Assembly: GCF_003573695.1 (NCBI RefSeq)
Contig: NC_039358.1
Coordinates: forward strand, 97,154,117-97,218,116
DNA: 64,000 bases
Reading direction: 5' to 3'
DNA from: Papaver somniferum
Taxonomy: Eukaryota; Streptophyta; Magnoliopsida; Ranunculales; Papaveraceae
A program made the translations under genes and the position numbers. The notes below the pieces were generated by a model. It did not search any database and had not been told where the DNA came from. It was given only the letters and a program-made list of their open reading frames with translations. Shown one piece after another: positions 10,617 to 23,527 of this stretch (its first letter is position 1; each line of letters begins with the position of its first letter).

Positions 10617-13600
10617 ATGATGCTCTGTTGTTCCTCATTACGATCTCGGATTCAATCCTGGTTCCACGATTACGATAATCTTCAATCATTTGCTGTCCTT
10701 CTCATCTACATTCAAGTATTCTTTTACTCTCTTCAATTTCCCAAATTAGGGCTTGATTATTGTGATTAGAGTTTTCTTTTTTTTTTCTTTATTTTGATGA
10801 TTACAGATTGGTTGCGCTCTGATTGGATCATTAGGGGCATTGTTTAATGGTGTTACATTGATTAATTTTGCAATAGCATTATTTGCCCTAGTTGCAATTG
10901 AAAGTAGTAGTCAGAGACTTGGAAGAACCTACGCTTTTCTTCTATGTTGTGGGTTATTACTCGATATCTCCTGGTTCATTCTCTTCTCTAATCATATATG
11001 GTGCGTATTTTAATAAGAAATATCATACTTTTAATCTTATGTTTGATTGCAATTGCAATTGATTCTCTGCCGATTTTCAAGTACACTATGATAAATCTAC
11101 AGCATAATTCATGTCTAATGTATGAAACGCTTCTAGGTTAAAGTAAAGTCATTACCTTGTAAATTAATCAAACACTTATTGTTTGTGTGCTAATGTATTA
11201 TCGGCTAGCTTTCACAGATGAGGTTTTAAAATGGAATCCAATGAAAAATCTCAAAAAGAAAAAGAAAAATAAGAAACTGTATCAAAGTTAGAAGACACTC
11301 TTATTTGACAGGATCCTCTTTGACTAAATCGTATAAATAAATTAAAAATGGATATTCAGTTGAATATTTAAACTACTCATTAGTTCCCTCTGGAATTCGA
11401 CAATTAGTTTGACTCTTATATTCTTAAATAAATAAATGCAGTGCCATGTGTGATGTAAGTTATAGCAGCTAAGTTGTACAGATCAAGAAGGAACATGGGT
11501 TGAACATGTGTGTTTAGAAGGACCTCACCTTATCTAGCTTAGTGGTTGAGAGCAATTTTAACCCAACTGTGTAACTTCTTTTTGAGTGCTTAAATGAAAA
11601 TGAAATGAGGAAATAGGAGAAAGACATTACAGCAGAAACAGAATTGGCTTGTGGTTATGGTTTAAGGTCCGGGGTTCTTTCATATGCTTAATTTTCTTTC
11701 CTTCTTTGATTTTTTTTTTTGTGATGCTTTCTTCATTATTATCTTTGGCATTCCATATTTGTTGTTGGAGAAGAAGAGAATTGTGGTGCTTGTTCTTATT
11801 AAGGTATAGAAAATTTACCACTTTTTTTTTCGTACTTTGTTGAACATAAGAGCCACAAAGTACATCATATGAATATTGACATCATAATACATACCGCCGT
11901 TATAGGCTTATAGCATCTGGTCTTAGATTCATCGACTTGTAATACTGAGCTCACTGGATTATAGCTACCTTTTCACCTCTGAAAATTAGATTTCATGTTC
12001 TATCTTTCATTTTTGACAGCTTCCTCTCAGATTGAAACACGCCGTATGAACTAATAGGCAGCTGGACTGGCCTGTACGAATTGTAACCATATTTTCCTCA
12101 CTTATGAAACGGGAACAAAAGATTACAAATTCTTATTATGGTTCTTTCTTTTTATAGCAAACCACTTTTCACATGGTTCCAAGTTTAGGAATTGCTCAAA
12201 AAGTGTCCCCAAAGAAATCAAACTGAGCCTTGAACTATCAGAGTCTACTAGGAATAAAATATACCTATCGATATATTGAACAATGCGAGTTTACTGGCCC
12301 TGAGGGTTTTTGTTTTAAACTGCATTTAAATATTTAAACGTTCCCTTATGTATAAACCATCATTATATAGAATTTAATGTATCTACACTAATATGCTTAA
12401 TGTTTACTCTGATATCATCCTTATATGTGTCTTCTTTGTACCATCATTATATAGAATTTAATGTATCTACACTAATATGCTTAATGTTTACTCTGATATC
12501 ATCCTTATATGTGTCTTCTTTGTTTATACTTTTACACTGGAGCTTTGTGTTTCTTGAAAAATATGTTCTCTTGCTGATGGCTCTGTTTTTTTACCTAGGC
12601 ACATTTCCTCTGAGATGTATGGACTATATTTTATATTTTCCTTGAGGCTTGCGCTATGGATGCAAATTGCTGCCTTTTCCATTAGATTGTTCTCCTCGTT
12701 GTTATGGTTTCAGATGTACAGGTTGGGGCCTTCATCCACAGACTTCGATGTACGAAATAGTTTCATGAATCCCTCAGCTTCAGCAATAGGTAGACAAAGC
12801 TCTATTTCAAGCACTATTTCAGGATTTCCTCTCTCTGATCCAGCTTATTACTCGGCCCTTTTTGAAGATGCACAAGAAAATGGGGTATGTTATCTTCTTA
12901 TCTGCTTGTGAGCTTTTGTGAACGTTCTTGACACATAGCAGGGCATTAAAAGTTGACAGTAACTATTTTTACCACAATTTATGGATGCGTTATCTTTTTC
13001 ATCACCTCTTAATCTAATTATATAATGGAAATAAGCTCTAGAAAAGCATAACAAGAGGTTTGTCCTATTTGTGAATTCCTCTGAGTTATGAATGTGGTTA
13101 GAACAGGATTGCCTACTATACCTTTAGATTTCTCTATGCTTGCTTCATTTACAAATCCTTACACAACTCTGGACTCTATGAACCTGGCTTTGTTACAATC
13201 TTACTTCAAACTAACCTAGACCTTCTGAAATTACTGGTAGCGAACAACTCAGGAATTTCTCCATCTTTTTAATTAAAAATTACCGAGCTTGATAATACAT
13301 CTATACACAGATTGAAGAATAAAATACAGGTTGACCTCGCTGTGGTTGGCGAGGATAGTAAGAGGGTGGCTTATTTTGTTTTTTTATCTACTATTACCAA
13401 GGATATTTTATATTTTTCGTTGTCTTGTGGGTTATTTATGCTGTACCAATGAGTAGGGTGTTTCATGACTGAAAGATAGTGTCTGTTGCTCAGATTGGAG
13501 AGATTCCTCGAGCGGAATAAAATTATGTTGTTGTTTTCCATTTGCAGGGTATGAAGAATACTGGTGGTAACAATGCTTCCCCTGTATGTTGATTAATTTT

Positions 13601-14114
13601 CTCAGCTAAGCTTATGCAGCGGCCAATCTTTTAAAGTTATTGATGTAAGTAATATGCCATATTATATTTAAACTATTCAAGGGGTTTGTTAGTATTATTT
13701 CATTTACCATATCTAATCATCAAAAGCTTTAGTTTAAAATTAACAGTAAAATGTGTGGGTCAGAGAGCTTAACGGTAAGCGTGTTAAAAACTTTTAAGTA
13801 GTTGAGACATTTTTGAGGATCGTCTTGAATATGAGCTGATTATTGCAAGTCCTAACACATAAAGTAAACACCATGTACATCCCATAGAAGTGCAGGGCGA
13901 TGGCCGATGGGTCTTACCTCGCAATATATTAAATATACACCTATTACTGATTTAGTCTTGTTTCTCAAACTAATCTCAAGTGTGTCGGAAATGTTCAAAC
14001 TTCACTTTAGCAAATAGACATTTCACTTGGATATGTAATGTGTCTATAACCTAAAAGTCAAGCTTTGTTATGCAGGATCAGAGTGCTCTTGGAAGTCATC
14101 GACAGGAGATGTAA
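10617..14114 (+). CDS. ATRAP-like (AGTRAP family) four-helix membrane protein, five exons
   Basis: Five exons with GT-AG introns join in frame: 10617-10715, 10807-11000, 12599-12884, 13548-13583 and 14076-14114, giving 217 residues. The start is one of two adjacent ATGs (10617, 10620), and no longer upstream frame exists. Hydrophobic segments lie at about residues 24-45, 50-64, 75-93 and 105-137. The C-terminal 80 residues are polar and Ser-rich, as in a cytoplasmic tail. The pattern NFAIALFALVAIES...GLLLDISWFIL...WFQMYRLG resembles animal type-1 angiotensin II receptor-associated protein. Plant genes are annotated by this name, but their role is not established. Exon 4 is only 36 nt, and if its donor is not used the reading frame stops at once (PVC-stop). 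A foldback element ends about 190 bp upstream. Family membership is by pattern only; the exon structure is firm. Confidence 0.75.
12355..12525 (+). repeat. 84-bp tandem duplication in intron 2 of the ATRAP-like gene
   Basis: CCATCATTATATAGAATTTA and the following ~65 bases occur twice in direct tandem, starting near 12357 and 12441, with almost no differences. This indicates a recent duplication. It lies about 75 bp before the exon 3 acceptor. Confidence 0.8.
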
Positions 14115-15232
14115 AATGAGATGCTGATGTTGTGTAATTGATGCCCCCTATCTGTTCAAGCTCTTTCATTTTGACATGTTGTACACCCTAATATGGACGG
14201 ACATCTGATGTACAGAGCAGGGTTACTAAAGTTAGTTTTGTCATTCTGTTTTCACTGCATAAGAGATTACTTGTATCTTTTGTTATTCTTTGGTTGTGTG
14301 ATCCCCATGTCGAAGATAGACCAGAAAGAAAGTGGTTGTTCTTGTATAACTGATAAAGATAATTTCTATTTTGAATACACACGGAGATAAAATAGGTGTT
14401 CTTGTGTAATTGCAAAAGATAGTGGTATACTATGTTTTAGTGGAACTTGTGTACTTCCATCTTCTAATATCATGAATAGAAAATATGTAGTCTTTCAGTT
14501 TACCTCTCGTTCTTTACTCATGTCATGGTTTTTCCTTTTGAATGGAAATTGACGTGAATTAGTAGTCGTCCGTCCTTTGGCAAACAGGTATGCTTTATAT
14601 TTACTTGGAATATAAGAATTTTTGCTGTTTTGGGAAGACTGTCTATGTTTGCTTGAGTTCCTAGCTTGTGTAGAACCTTGCAGTAGTAATCAATCAACTG
14701 ACTGCTTTCTCGTGGTGGCAGTGGTCTACAAGGAATAATACTATTCTTGCTTCTGAATAACAGTCCTTAAATTTAGATTCACCTGTAAATGAAGTTGCAA
14801 ACTTTTGCTTACCCCCAAATCCCTCATTTGACAGCGTCTTCACGAGGCTGAACTTGGATCAGTCTCTAGATAGTGGATGCTATCTTTGAGAAAGGTGATG
14901 CAAGGTTGTTCAAGATACCTTGTTGTAGCCTAGATAGCAAGTTACAGGAAAAGAACAAATACAAAAAGATTCCCTCAAAACCATATTACGTCTTTAAAGA
15001 ATTCTTTCTAGTATGTATGTAGCATCCGTGTAGGATAAGAGGCGAGTGTATGACCCGGTAGGGTGGATCAGCTGATGGGCCCGTACCTACCCGGTTACCT
15101 TTTTTCTTTTTCTTTTCTTTGTTAAATTAGATTTGCCGGAGACACTGGCTGTAATCCTAAAACAAAGTCTGAAACTTAGAAGCAGAACTGCTACTTCTTC
15201 TTTGCTCTTTGTTTTCCTTAATAATCAGAGTA
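14115..15232. other. Intergenic: 3' end of ATRAP-like gene and promoter of the reductase gene
   Basis: The first ~350 bp probably hold the 3' UTR of the upstream gene. CT-rich DNA at 15095-15220 precedes the reductase start and looks like a 5' leader. No further gene is apparent; small open frames at 14188-14415 lack features. Confidence 0.5.
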
Positions 15233-17824
15233 ATGGGTTCATCAGTTCTTAAAGCTCCATCAACATCTATCTTCTTTATGGGCAAGAGTGACCAACAACA
15301 GAATCTCTTCTGTTCAAATCTTCATTTCTCTCGATCCATCAGTGGCCGACCTTGTAAACTCTCTCTCATTAAACCCTTTTCTACTTCTTCTTCCATTGCC
15401 AATAATAGAAAACCCATCACAATAACAGCTACTCAACAAATTGATAAACCCATTGCTGCTTCTTCTTCTTCTTCTTCAATGTCGCCAGTCCCGGAGAACC
15501 ATGCATTCCCAATCATGGTAAAACCCTAAGCTCCCTAAATTGTGTAAACTTTATAATGGGGCTTCTTTGACTGTTATTGTTGGTTTTAAGGCTGCATTAG
15601 TTTGTTATGTTCATTTATATGCATCCCATACTTGGTAACTAAAGGGTCGGGGTTTAGGGTTTTCTGTTTTTCCTCCAATTCCCTAAATCATGTGATTATC
15701 TGAATGTTATAGATTCGTACCGGTACCTCTCTGATTCATAAATTATTACAGAATCTATGGATTCCAATTGGAAACTTCTTAGTTTTTTTTTGCTGGCAAT
15801 GACTTATATGTTTGAAATTCTTAGCTACAAATTATCCTTTTATTTCTTCTGAATTATGTTAGTTTGAGGTCATACTGCTATTGGATTTGGGTTCTAGACA
15901 ATCATTTGAGCATTACACTAAGCCACACTTACTTTCTGTTCGGGCCTTCCTTTTGGGTCGGTTCTATAGGTTCATATCAGATTTTTATCTGATTCACAAA
16001 CAAAGTTCTGTTTATGTATTTGGAACTTACTGTATCCATATCATACTTTTTCTCTTGGTAATGTGTTTTTGTAGGTAAACGGCTGTACTGGAAAGATGGG
16101 GAAAGCAATAATAGACGCAGGAGTTTCTGCAGGTCTCCATGTGGTTCCTGTATCATTTGGTAGTGAATCAGAGGCTGGGCAAATTGTGGAAGTAGGTGGC
16201 AAAGAGGTTCATGTACATGGTCCGACTGGAAGAGAAAGTCTTCTTGCTTCTTTGTTCGAAGAAAACCCTGATATGATTGTCATTGACTTCACAGTCCCTG
16301 CTGCTGTCAATGGTAGATAATTTTTGAAACCTTTGTAGGGTATATTTCTTTCTCTTTTTTGCTAAACAGATCAGTCTATAAGAATCTAAACAGATCAGTC
16401 TATAAGAAAAAGTGTCAATTTACAACTTAACGGCCTCCAAACAATGGCTGAAGCCCGACATCCAATAGGATGGATAACTATACAATTCAACAGAATCTAA
16501 AGTAAGCCTGATTAGAAACTCAGGCATAAAATGATGGAAAACTGATTAGACATGATTAAATTAATTTGTAGAGAGAAAAGACTATTTATGTGGTTGATTA
16601 CATGTCCGAGACGTTGATTATATTGCAGCTAATGCTGAGCTTTATTCCAAAGTTGGAGTTCCCTTTGTAATGGGAACTACTGGTGGAGACAGGGAACTTT
16701 TGTACAAGACTGTAGAAGATTCACAAGTTTATGCCGTAATCTCACCACAAATGGGGAAGCAGGTGATCCCTTAAATGTTTCTTTGTTTCAAATTTTCAGT
16801 TACTGGTTCATTTTCACTTAAAATGTACATCTGTGATTTCTTTTGAACTAATGCTGTTTATATGGATAGGTTGTTGCATTTATTGCAGCCATGGATATCA
16901 TGGCAGAGCAGTTTCCTGGGGCTTTCTCTGGCTACTCTTTACAGGTCCAATCTTGTTCTTGAAAAATTGCTATTTTCTCTGTGATTCCAATGTGTACTAT
17001 CTTTATATTCCCGACCTTCTATTTTTTCTTAATCCATCTTGTTCATCAAACTACTTATTTTGAATGATATCCGAGTGTCTTACACTTGCATGTTTTCCTA
17101 GGTAATGGAGTCTCATCAAGCAAGCAAGTTGGACACATCTGGAACAGCCAAGGATGTTATCAAGTGTTTCCAAAAGCTAGGGATATCTTATGAAGTGGAT
17201 CAGGTAGCCTAATGTATTTTCTTGTATCAAAGTTAATACCTATATTGAGTACTTGTCCGTGGTTCTGCTTGCGTTGCTTACTTTTCTTAGTGATAAAAAA
17301 TTCTTAAACAAAGTTTTTGCAGTTAATGCTTTCAATAATCTTATTTTGATAAGTTAATACTTTCTCTAACAGATACAACAAATACGGGACCCCAAACAAC
17401 AAGTGGAGATGGTGGGTGTACCAGAGGAGCACTTATTAGGTCACGCTTTCCATATGTATCATCTAACATCGCCTGACCAAACGTAATTGTCTCGTCCACA
17501 TACATACTGTATTTTTATGCTGAAGCTCTTAAGTGGATATAAACATCTAACAAGCTTTAAACTACTTATGGCATGTGTATAGGGTTTCATTTGAGTTCCA
17601 ACACAACGTTTGTGGAAGATCCATATATGCCGAGGGTACTATAGATGCTGCCCTTTTCCTGGCTAAGAAGGTATGCTAAGAAATAGGTCTCTTCCTACAC
17701 AGTTGTGTCAACTTTCTTGTGATATAGAATTTTGACCCTTGCACTTTTGTTGTAGGTTCGCTCCAAGGCTGGCAAGCATATTTACAACATGATTGATGTC
17801 TTACGTGAGGGTAACATGCGATAG
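15233..17824 (+). CDS. DAPB: 4-hydroxy-tetrahydrodipicolinate reductase, chloroplastic
   Basis: Catalyses the NAD(P)H-dependent reduction of 4-hydroxy-tetrahydrodipicolinate to tetrahydrodipicolinate, the second committed step of lysine synthesis, in plastids. Eight exons join in frame: 15233-15517, 16075-16312, 16629-16762, 16870-16944, 17102-17203, 17373-17482, 17583-17670 and 17756-17824 (366 residues). Residues 1 to about 85 are Ser/Thr-rich and poor in acids, a typical transit peptide. The nucleotide-binding loop NGCTGKMG is at 97-104. MGTTGG (189-194) and ISPQMGK (212-218) follow. ESHQASKLDTSGTAK (247-261) holds the catalytic His249 and Lys253 of the DapB C-terminal domain. The C-terminus IYNMIDVLREGNMR is that of plant DapB. 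I chose the ATG at 15233 because the frame upstream has only a non-ATG start. The gene looks intact. Confidence 0.95.
16360..16412 (+). repeat. Short direct repeat in intron 2 of DAPB
   Basis: AACAGATCAGTCTATAAGAA occurs twice about 22 bp apart. It lies within the intron and has no apparent effect on splicing. Confidence 0.6.
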
Positions 17825-18748
17825 TGGTTGGTGAATCGTAAATTTTTACCCCTTTTTATGAAACATTTTTGTTGTACTTGTGGATGTTAATTTATAATAA
17901 TCAGGTAGATGAAGTTTGGTACTCTGTTTTGTTTCTTATTAGATCTTTGTATGACATGATTCATCTTTTTAAAATGGGTTCAGAAGGCTTGTGATATGAA
18001 TTTCATTGCACTGCTCCTACTCGTCTTCAGAGTTCGTGTCACAAGGTCTTAATTAGAACATTTGTTCAGTAATGAATTTCACGTGGAAAGATCATTGCAG
18101 AAAGCGAATACCAGTTTGATTTTTAATGTGTTACGTACTTTTGTCTTTGAGTTGAGTCCCATTGAGTCTGTAACAAAGTTTTGTTCAAGTGGTTTCTCAG
18201 TGACTCTATGCCCTACTGGTGTTTGTAAACTTTGTATTCGTCGCTGTTATGTGGAATTTTGCTACACTATTACGTAGGCTTTCATATACAATCCTGGTAC
18301 CTTATTGTTTCGTACAGAATTACTTCTCTTAAGTCCTACCCTGCTTTTGAACCAAAATGTAATCCAAGGTTGGTACTACATGATACCGGATTTGTTTGTT
18401 TATCTGCCTATTTTTTTGCGCTGATATTTTTTCTTTATCGTAATTGCAGATGGCATAGTTTTAAGTTTGAACTCTTTTACTGAGATCAAGATGATATTTT
18501 TTTCTTTATCATAATTGCAGATGGCATAATTTTGAGTTCGAACTCTTCTACTGTTTCCTTGCTGCAGCATATTAATCAATACAAAATTCATAATGTACAT
18601 ACTATCATCCAGTCAGGATACTGTCCTAGCTACTTATCATAACTTTGGACGCAGACATCCAACTAGTTAACGTAGCAGCTTTAGAGTGCAATTTCCAGCC
18701 CAAACACCATCCTCATCCCATAAAGTTATTGAGTTCCCCACGGTTGTT
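17825..18748. other. Intergenic, downstream of DAPB, with a ~70-bp tandem duplication
   Basis: The 3' UTR of DAPB is expected in the first few hundred bases. At 18421-18560 a block (TTTCTTTATCGTAATTGCAGATGGCAT...CTCTTTTACTG) occurs twice about 70 bp apart with several mismatches. No gene is seen. The left target duplication of the LINE pair begins at 18749. Confidence 0.5.
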
Positions 18749-18767
18749 TAACTCTTGGTATGTTGTT
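18749..18767. repeat. Target-site duplication of the outer LINE, left copy
   Basis: TAACTCTTGGTATGTTGTT (19 bp) is repeated exactly at 30308-30326. It directly abuts the poly-T (poly-A of the minus-strand LINE). Confidence 0.92.
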
Positions 18768-18886
18768 GTTTTTTTTTTTTGTTTTTTTTGATACATTCCG
18801 TTGGTTAAGGAGACCCAAACCAAAATAAAGGGAAAAGAAAACAAACTAGAAACTAAAACAAACAAAACAGGACAGACAGGGAGGAG

Positions 18887-21800
18887 TTATTCAACTATCC
18901 TCTTCCTTCTGTGGTAAATCTTTCTCGCCTTATCAGCTGCCAAGATTTCTCTGAAATCAGGAGAGAAGTCCTCAGATCGAACCTCCACCAAGCTGCTAGA
19001 AGGATGATGACTAGCTAAATTGTGAGCAGCCCTGTTAGTTTCCCTGTAACAATGCGAAATTTTCCAAGAAAGCATTCTATTATGAAGCTTTTTGATTCTT
19101 CTCCACAGTTGCAGCACAGTCCAAGGGGGAACATCATTTGGATTTGTGAAAAGGTTGTACACGACCATTGAGTCAGTAGCCATGTGAACATTCAACAAGT
19201 TCTTATGAACAACCAGATTCAATCCTAATTCAGCACCTTGAAGTTCATGAGCAAGAACAGACATAGGCAAGCTTCCACCATTTGCTGCAGTTAAAACTTC
19301 TGTAGTATGATCTCTAATAACTGCACCAAAACCTCCAGAGTCTTCAGACAGAGATCCATCAATGTTAATCATCACCTCATCTTCAGTGGGAGCTAACCAA
19401 ATGCAATCAATAGTTTCAGGCATAACAAAAAGGCAATCCACACTCCATCTATTCATAAACCACCTGTTATTTAGGTTATCATCAACCTTTAGTTTTGAAG
19501 CAGAAGTCTTCATTATAACATCCTGGACCACAAGCATACTAATTTGATCTTGAGAATTGTATTGAGCTTTAAAGATCCTTTGGTTTCTTTCAGTCCAAAT
19601 ATGATAGATGAAGCCATTTAAGACCAACTTTTTAATAGTAGAAATGCAGCCTGAATTTGTAAAATTTTGATCACACCAAGCTAGTTCCTCATCCCAACTT
19701 TGAAGTACATCTCTGACATAACCTAGCTTCAAGATAAATCCCTTCCAAATTCCAACAGAGAAAGCACAATCATGGAAAAGATGATCTTCTGTCTCTTCAG
19801 TCCCATTACACAGAATGCAAGAAGAATCATTTATCATTCCCTATTTAAACAATTTGCTTCTGGTCTTTAATCTTTTGTGAAAGGCCAGCCAAGATATAAA
19901 AGATTGTCTAGGAATGTGGTTCTTAAACCATACTAAATCTTTCCAAAAAGGAGAAGGATTATGGGAAGAAATAGATAGGTAAGTTGATTTCATAGAGAAC
20001 TCACCTATGCTGCTAGGTTTCCAAACCAGTTGATTTGCTTCAAGAGTATTAAACTCAGCAACAGAGATTTGTTTCACCACAGTCTGCATTTCCTCTTCCA
20101 TGAAGTCAGGAAAGTCCCATTTATCTTCAGAGATGAAGTCAGCTACCATCATATTATCATTATCTCCAATAGAATCAATAGCAGCAACATCCACCCAATC
20201 AATCAGTTTACCTTTTGGGTGCCAGTTATCATGCAAGAAGTTAGTGTTATATCCATCTCCAAGCACCACTCCTATCTATTGTTTTGCCAACTCCTTGAAG
20301 TCAAGGATTCTTCTCCAACACCATAGTCCAAAAATCTTGGTTTTTGATAAGATTAGCCTTAACCCAAGTTGTTCATATAGTATCTTTACCCGAAACCAGA
20401 TCCCAAATGTGTGTTAAATTAGCTGCAATATTAGTGACTTCAGGATCCTTTATTCCTAGGCCTCCTTCTTCATAAGCATGACAAGCATTAGCCCAACTTA
20501 TGGGATTATAAACCTTCTTCATATCAGGACCAGTCCGTAAGAATCTTTTGAATTTAGTATTGAGTTCCTTAATTACTCTTTTAGAAAGAACAAAGCAGGA
20601 AAACCAAAAGTATAACATTCCACTTAAGACTGCTTTAATGAGTAAACCTCTGCCAGGGTATGCAAGAAATATAGACTTCCAAGATAAAATCCTAGCATCA
20701 ACTTTTTCTAACAAAGGAATACAATCATTGTAGGACAATCTAGTAGAGATTAAAGGTATACCAAGGTATTTAACAGGCAACTCACCCTTGGAACACTCCA
20801 ATATTTGAATAATCTTGTCTAGAATATCATCCTTCACAGTAGCAGAAAAAAGAAAAGTTTTTTGTTTGTTCATTTCTAGACCAGTGCAAGTGCTAAACTC
20901 AGATAAAGCAGTATTAAGACTAGAAGCAGCTGAGGTAGTACCTTTGAAGAAGATCATGACATCATCAGCAAAACATAAGTGGGTGAGACTTGTCAGCTTG
21001 CATCTTGGATGAAAATCAAAGTTTTGAAGTTGGACCTGTCATAAAAGAAAAGCACTTAACATTTCCATAGCAAGAACAAATAAATAAGGAGAGATGGGAA
21101 AACCTTTTCTGAGACCTCTAGAATCTCCAAAGAAACCATAAGGAGATCCATTTATAATAATGGAGAACTTTGAGGTAGATATACACAGTTTGATCCACTG
21201 AATAAACATACTGGGAAAGCCCATTTGCTGTAGAACATAAAAAATAGCTTCCCATTTAACAGTATCATAAGCTTTTCTCAAATATATCTTCAATGCACAT
21301 CTGGGAGAATTTGAAGATCTATGATAATTTCTCACTAGCTCATGAGCCACCATAATATTGTCTTGGATAGATCTCCCTGAGATAAAAGATGACTGATTTT
21401 GGCTTATCAAACCCCTTAGAATAGTCTTCATTCTATTAGACAATATCTTAGTTATGCACTTATAAACTACATTGCAGCAGGAGATAGGTCTAAAATCAGA
21501 AACAACAGTTGGATTCTTCTTTTTGGCAATCAAGGTTATAAAAGTACTATTTATTTCTTTGGGAAGCTTTTATTTAGTAAAGAAATTCTGGACAACTGCA
21601 ACAAAATCATCTCCCACAATATTCCAGCAAGCTTTAAAAAAATGACTAGAAAAGCCATCAGGACCTGGGGCCTTGCTAGAACCAATAGAGTTTAAGGCTA
21701 AGACCACTTCTTCTCTAGTCACAGGTTTTATCAAATCAACAACATCATCTTGTTGGATACAGGAGTTAAAGCACAGACTCATAGAAGAAGCAGAGATATC

Positions 21801-23052
21801 AGAAGAATTATCATCACATTTAAAGAGATCAGAGTAGTAATCAATACAAACTTTGGCTATCTCCTTATCCTCAGTCATAGTAACATTATTATCATCACTA
21901 AGAGACAAAATGTCATTTCTTGACCTTCTCTCTTTAATAGAATTATGAAAAAAAATAAGTATTAGAGTCACCAAGATCTAGCCACTTAATTCTGGATTGT
22001 TGTTTCTTTGCAGATTCTTCAAATTTAGCTAACTTTACATATGCAACAAGATACTCTCTTTCTCTTCTAGCTAAGTCAATATCTAGAGGACACGACTGCA
22101 ATTGGGCTTGAGCATCATGCATTTTCTCTTTAGCTAATAAAACTTTCTCCGAGACATTTCTAAACTTAACTTTTTTCCAAGGGATAATACGATTTTTCAC
22201 AAGTTTAAGCTTAGTTACAAGAACATACATAGGATTTCCATTAACTGGTAGATTCCAAACATTATTAACTAAATCCATGAAGTCAGGTTCATCCGTCAAG
22301 TAATTGAAAAACTTGAAAGGAGGAGGACCATGAACCCGATTAGTAAAAACAAACACCACGCTTGGAGAGTGATCAGAAATACCTGGTAGAAGGAACTCTG
22401 CTTTAGAAAGTTGGAACTGAGAAATACACTCCATATTAACCACTACTCTGTCCAATTTAGATCTTATAATTGTACCATCTTGCTGACAGTTGGTTCATGT
22501 GTAAAAACAAGCTGAATAAGGAAGATCTAACAAGAAAGATTGTTGAATGCATCTTGAAAAGGCTTCATAATGACAAGGTAGAATAGCAGATCCTCCAACT
22601 TTCTTAGAAGGATTAAGAATAGAATTAAAATCTCCTAAAATTACCCAAGGCTTATTATTGAAAGAAGCAAAAGCAGACAAAGAATCCCAGAGATCATTCC
22701 TATTAAGATAATAGTTGTCACCATACACAAAAGCAGCCACAAAATTCAAGGAAGAAGCAGTAGAGACATCCACAAAAACAACTTGAGAAGTATGATGACT
22801 TAAGGTAACTTGGACAATAGCAGGATTCCATTCTACCCATATTCTACCAACACTGTCACTACTATCATTATCTATAAAATTCCAAGAAGGGTTTAAGTTA
22901 TTTCTTATTCTCACTTTATTAGGAACTTGAACATGAGTTTCAACAATACCAAAAAGAGACAAATTATTAGACCTAATCAAATGCTTAACTTTTAATTGCT
23001 TCAAAGGGTCATTAAGCCCCCTTATGTTCCAACATCCCATGTTGAACATCAT
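18887..23052 (-). pseudogene. ORF2 (endonuclease / reverse transcriptase / RNase H) of the outer LINE, broken
   Basis: Starts MMFNMGCWNIRGLND at 23052. The endonuclease region carries GDFNSIL (about 22620) and SDHSP (about 22370). It is cut by TGA at 22495, where the inner copy has Trp in FYTWTNC. Reverse transcriptase blocks follow: KAPGPDGFSSHFF (about 21660), RPISCCNVVYKCITKI (about 21470), the catalytic FADD just upstream of 20957, and ISWANACHAYEEGGLGIKD (about 20470). Downstream come a zf-RVT-like Cys/His region (CILCNGTEETEDHLFHDC, about 19790) and an RNase H-type region with MINIDGSLSEDSGGFGAV and ATDSMVVYNLF. The C-terminus ends at 18887. Several frame breaks (about 21975, 21535, 20957-21040, 20270 and 19840) show that it is not functional. 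Confidence 0.9.
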
Positions 23053-23189
23053 CTTAATTTAGGGAGAGAAATGGTACCTCTAGCAGACTTCTTTAAGTCT
23101 GCAATCTTTGGAAATAAGTTGATTGCTGGGGGAGCAAGGACTTCTCTCCTCTGAAAATGAGCTCTTGAGCCAGAACTAGAAGGACCCAA

Positions 23190-23489
23190 TCAAGAGGAGC
23201 TTTGTTGAGGATTCTGTAACAAGCCTTGAATATTTTCTTTATTCTGAATTAATAGATCAAGGGGAATTTCCATACCTTTGTCCAAGAGAAAAAAAGGATT
23301 AGACTGAAGAGCTCCATTTACTTTACTCATTTTTTCTTTGGTAACCTTCTTTAGGATAGTGGGCATTTCTTGTTCAAGTTCCATATGAACAACTGTTGGA
23401 TGGGGAGAACTTTCCCTATCAAGAATTTCAATATCAGTAGAAGCATGTTTCCCACCTTTTTTAGTCTTTGTAATCCAACCATCCTCATC
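23190..23489 (-). pseudogene. C-terminal part of ORF1 of the outer LINE
   Basis: Follows the left side of the inner insertion. It reads SMDEDGWITKTKKGGKHAST and then a low-complexity acidic stretch to a stop near 23190, about 140 bp before the ORF2 start. The inner copy has the matching DGWILKTRNG, which identifies it as the ORF1 tail split from its N-terminal half at 29253-30190 by the inner LINE. Confidence 0.85.
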
Positions 23490-23506
23490 CATAGAAGTAG
23501 TTTGTT
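23490..23506. repeat. Target-site duplication of the inner LINE, left copy
   Basis: CATAGAAGTAGTTTGTT (17 bp), repeated exactly at 29236-29252. The duplicated bases are part of ORF1 of the outer LINE. Confidence 0.92.
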
Positions 23507-23527
23507 TTTTTGACAAGGCCCGCCGGG

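Noticed and set aside
15209..15232. Possible eight-residue N-terminal extension of DAPB
   Set aside because: The extension begins at a TTG. The first ATG in good context is at 15233.
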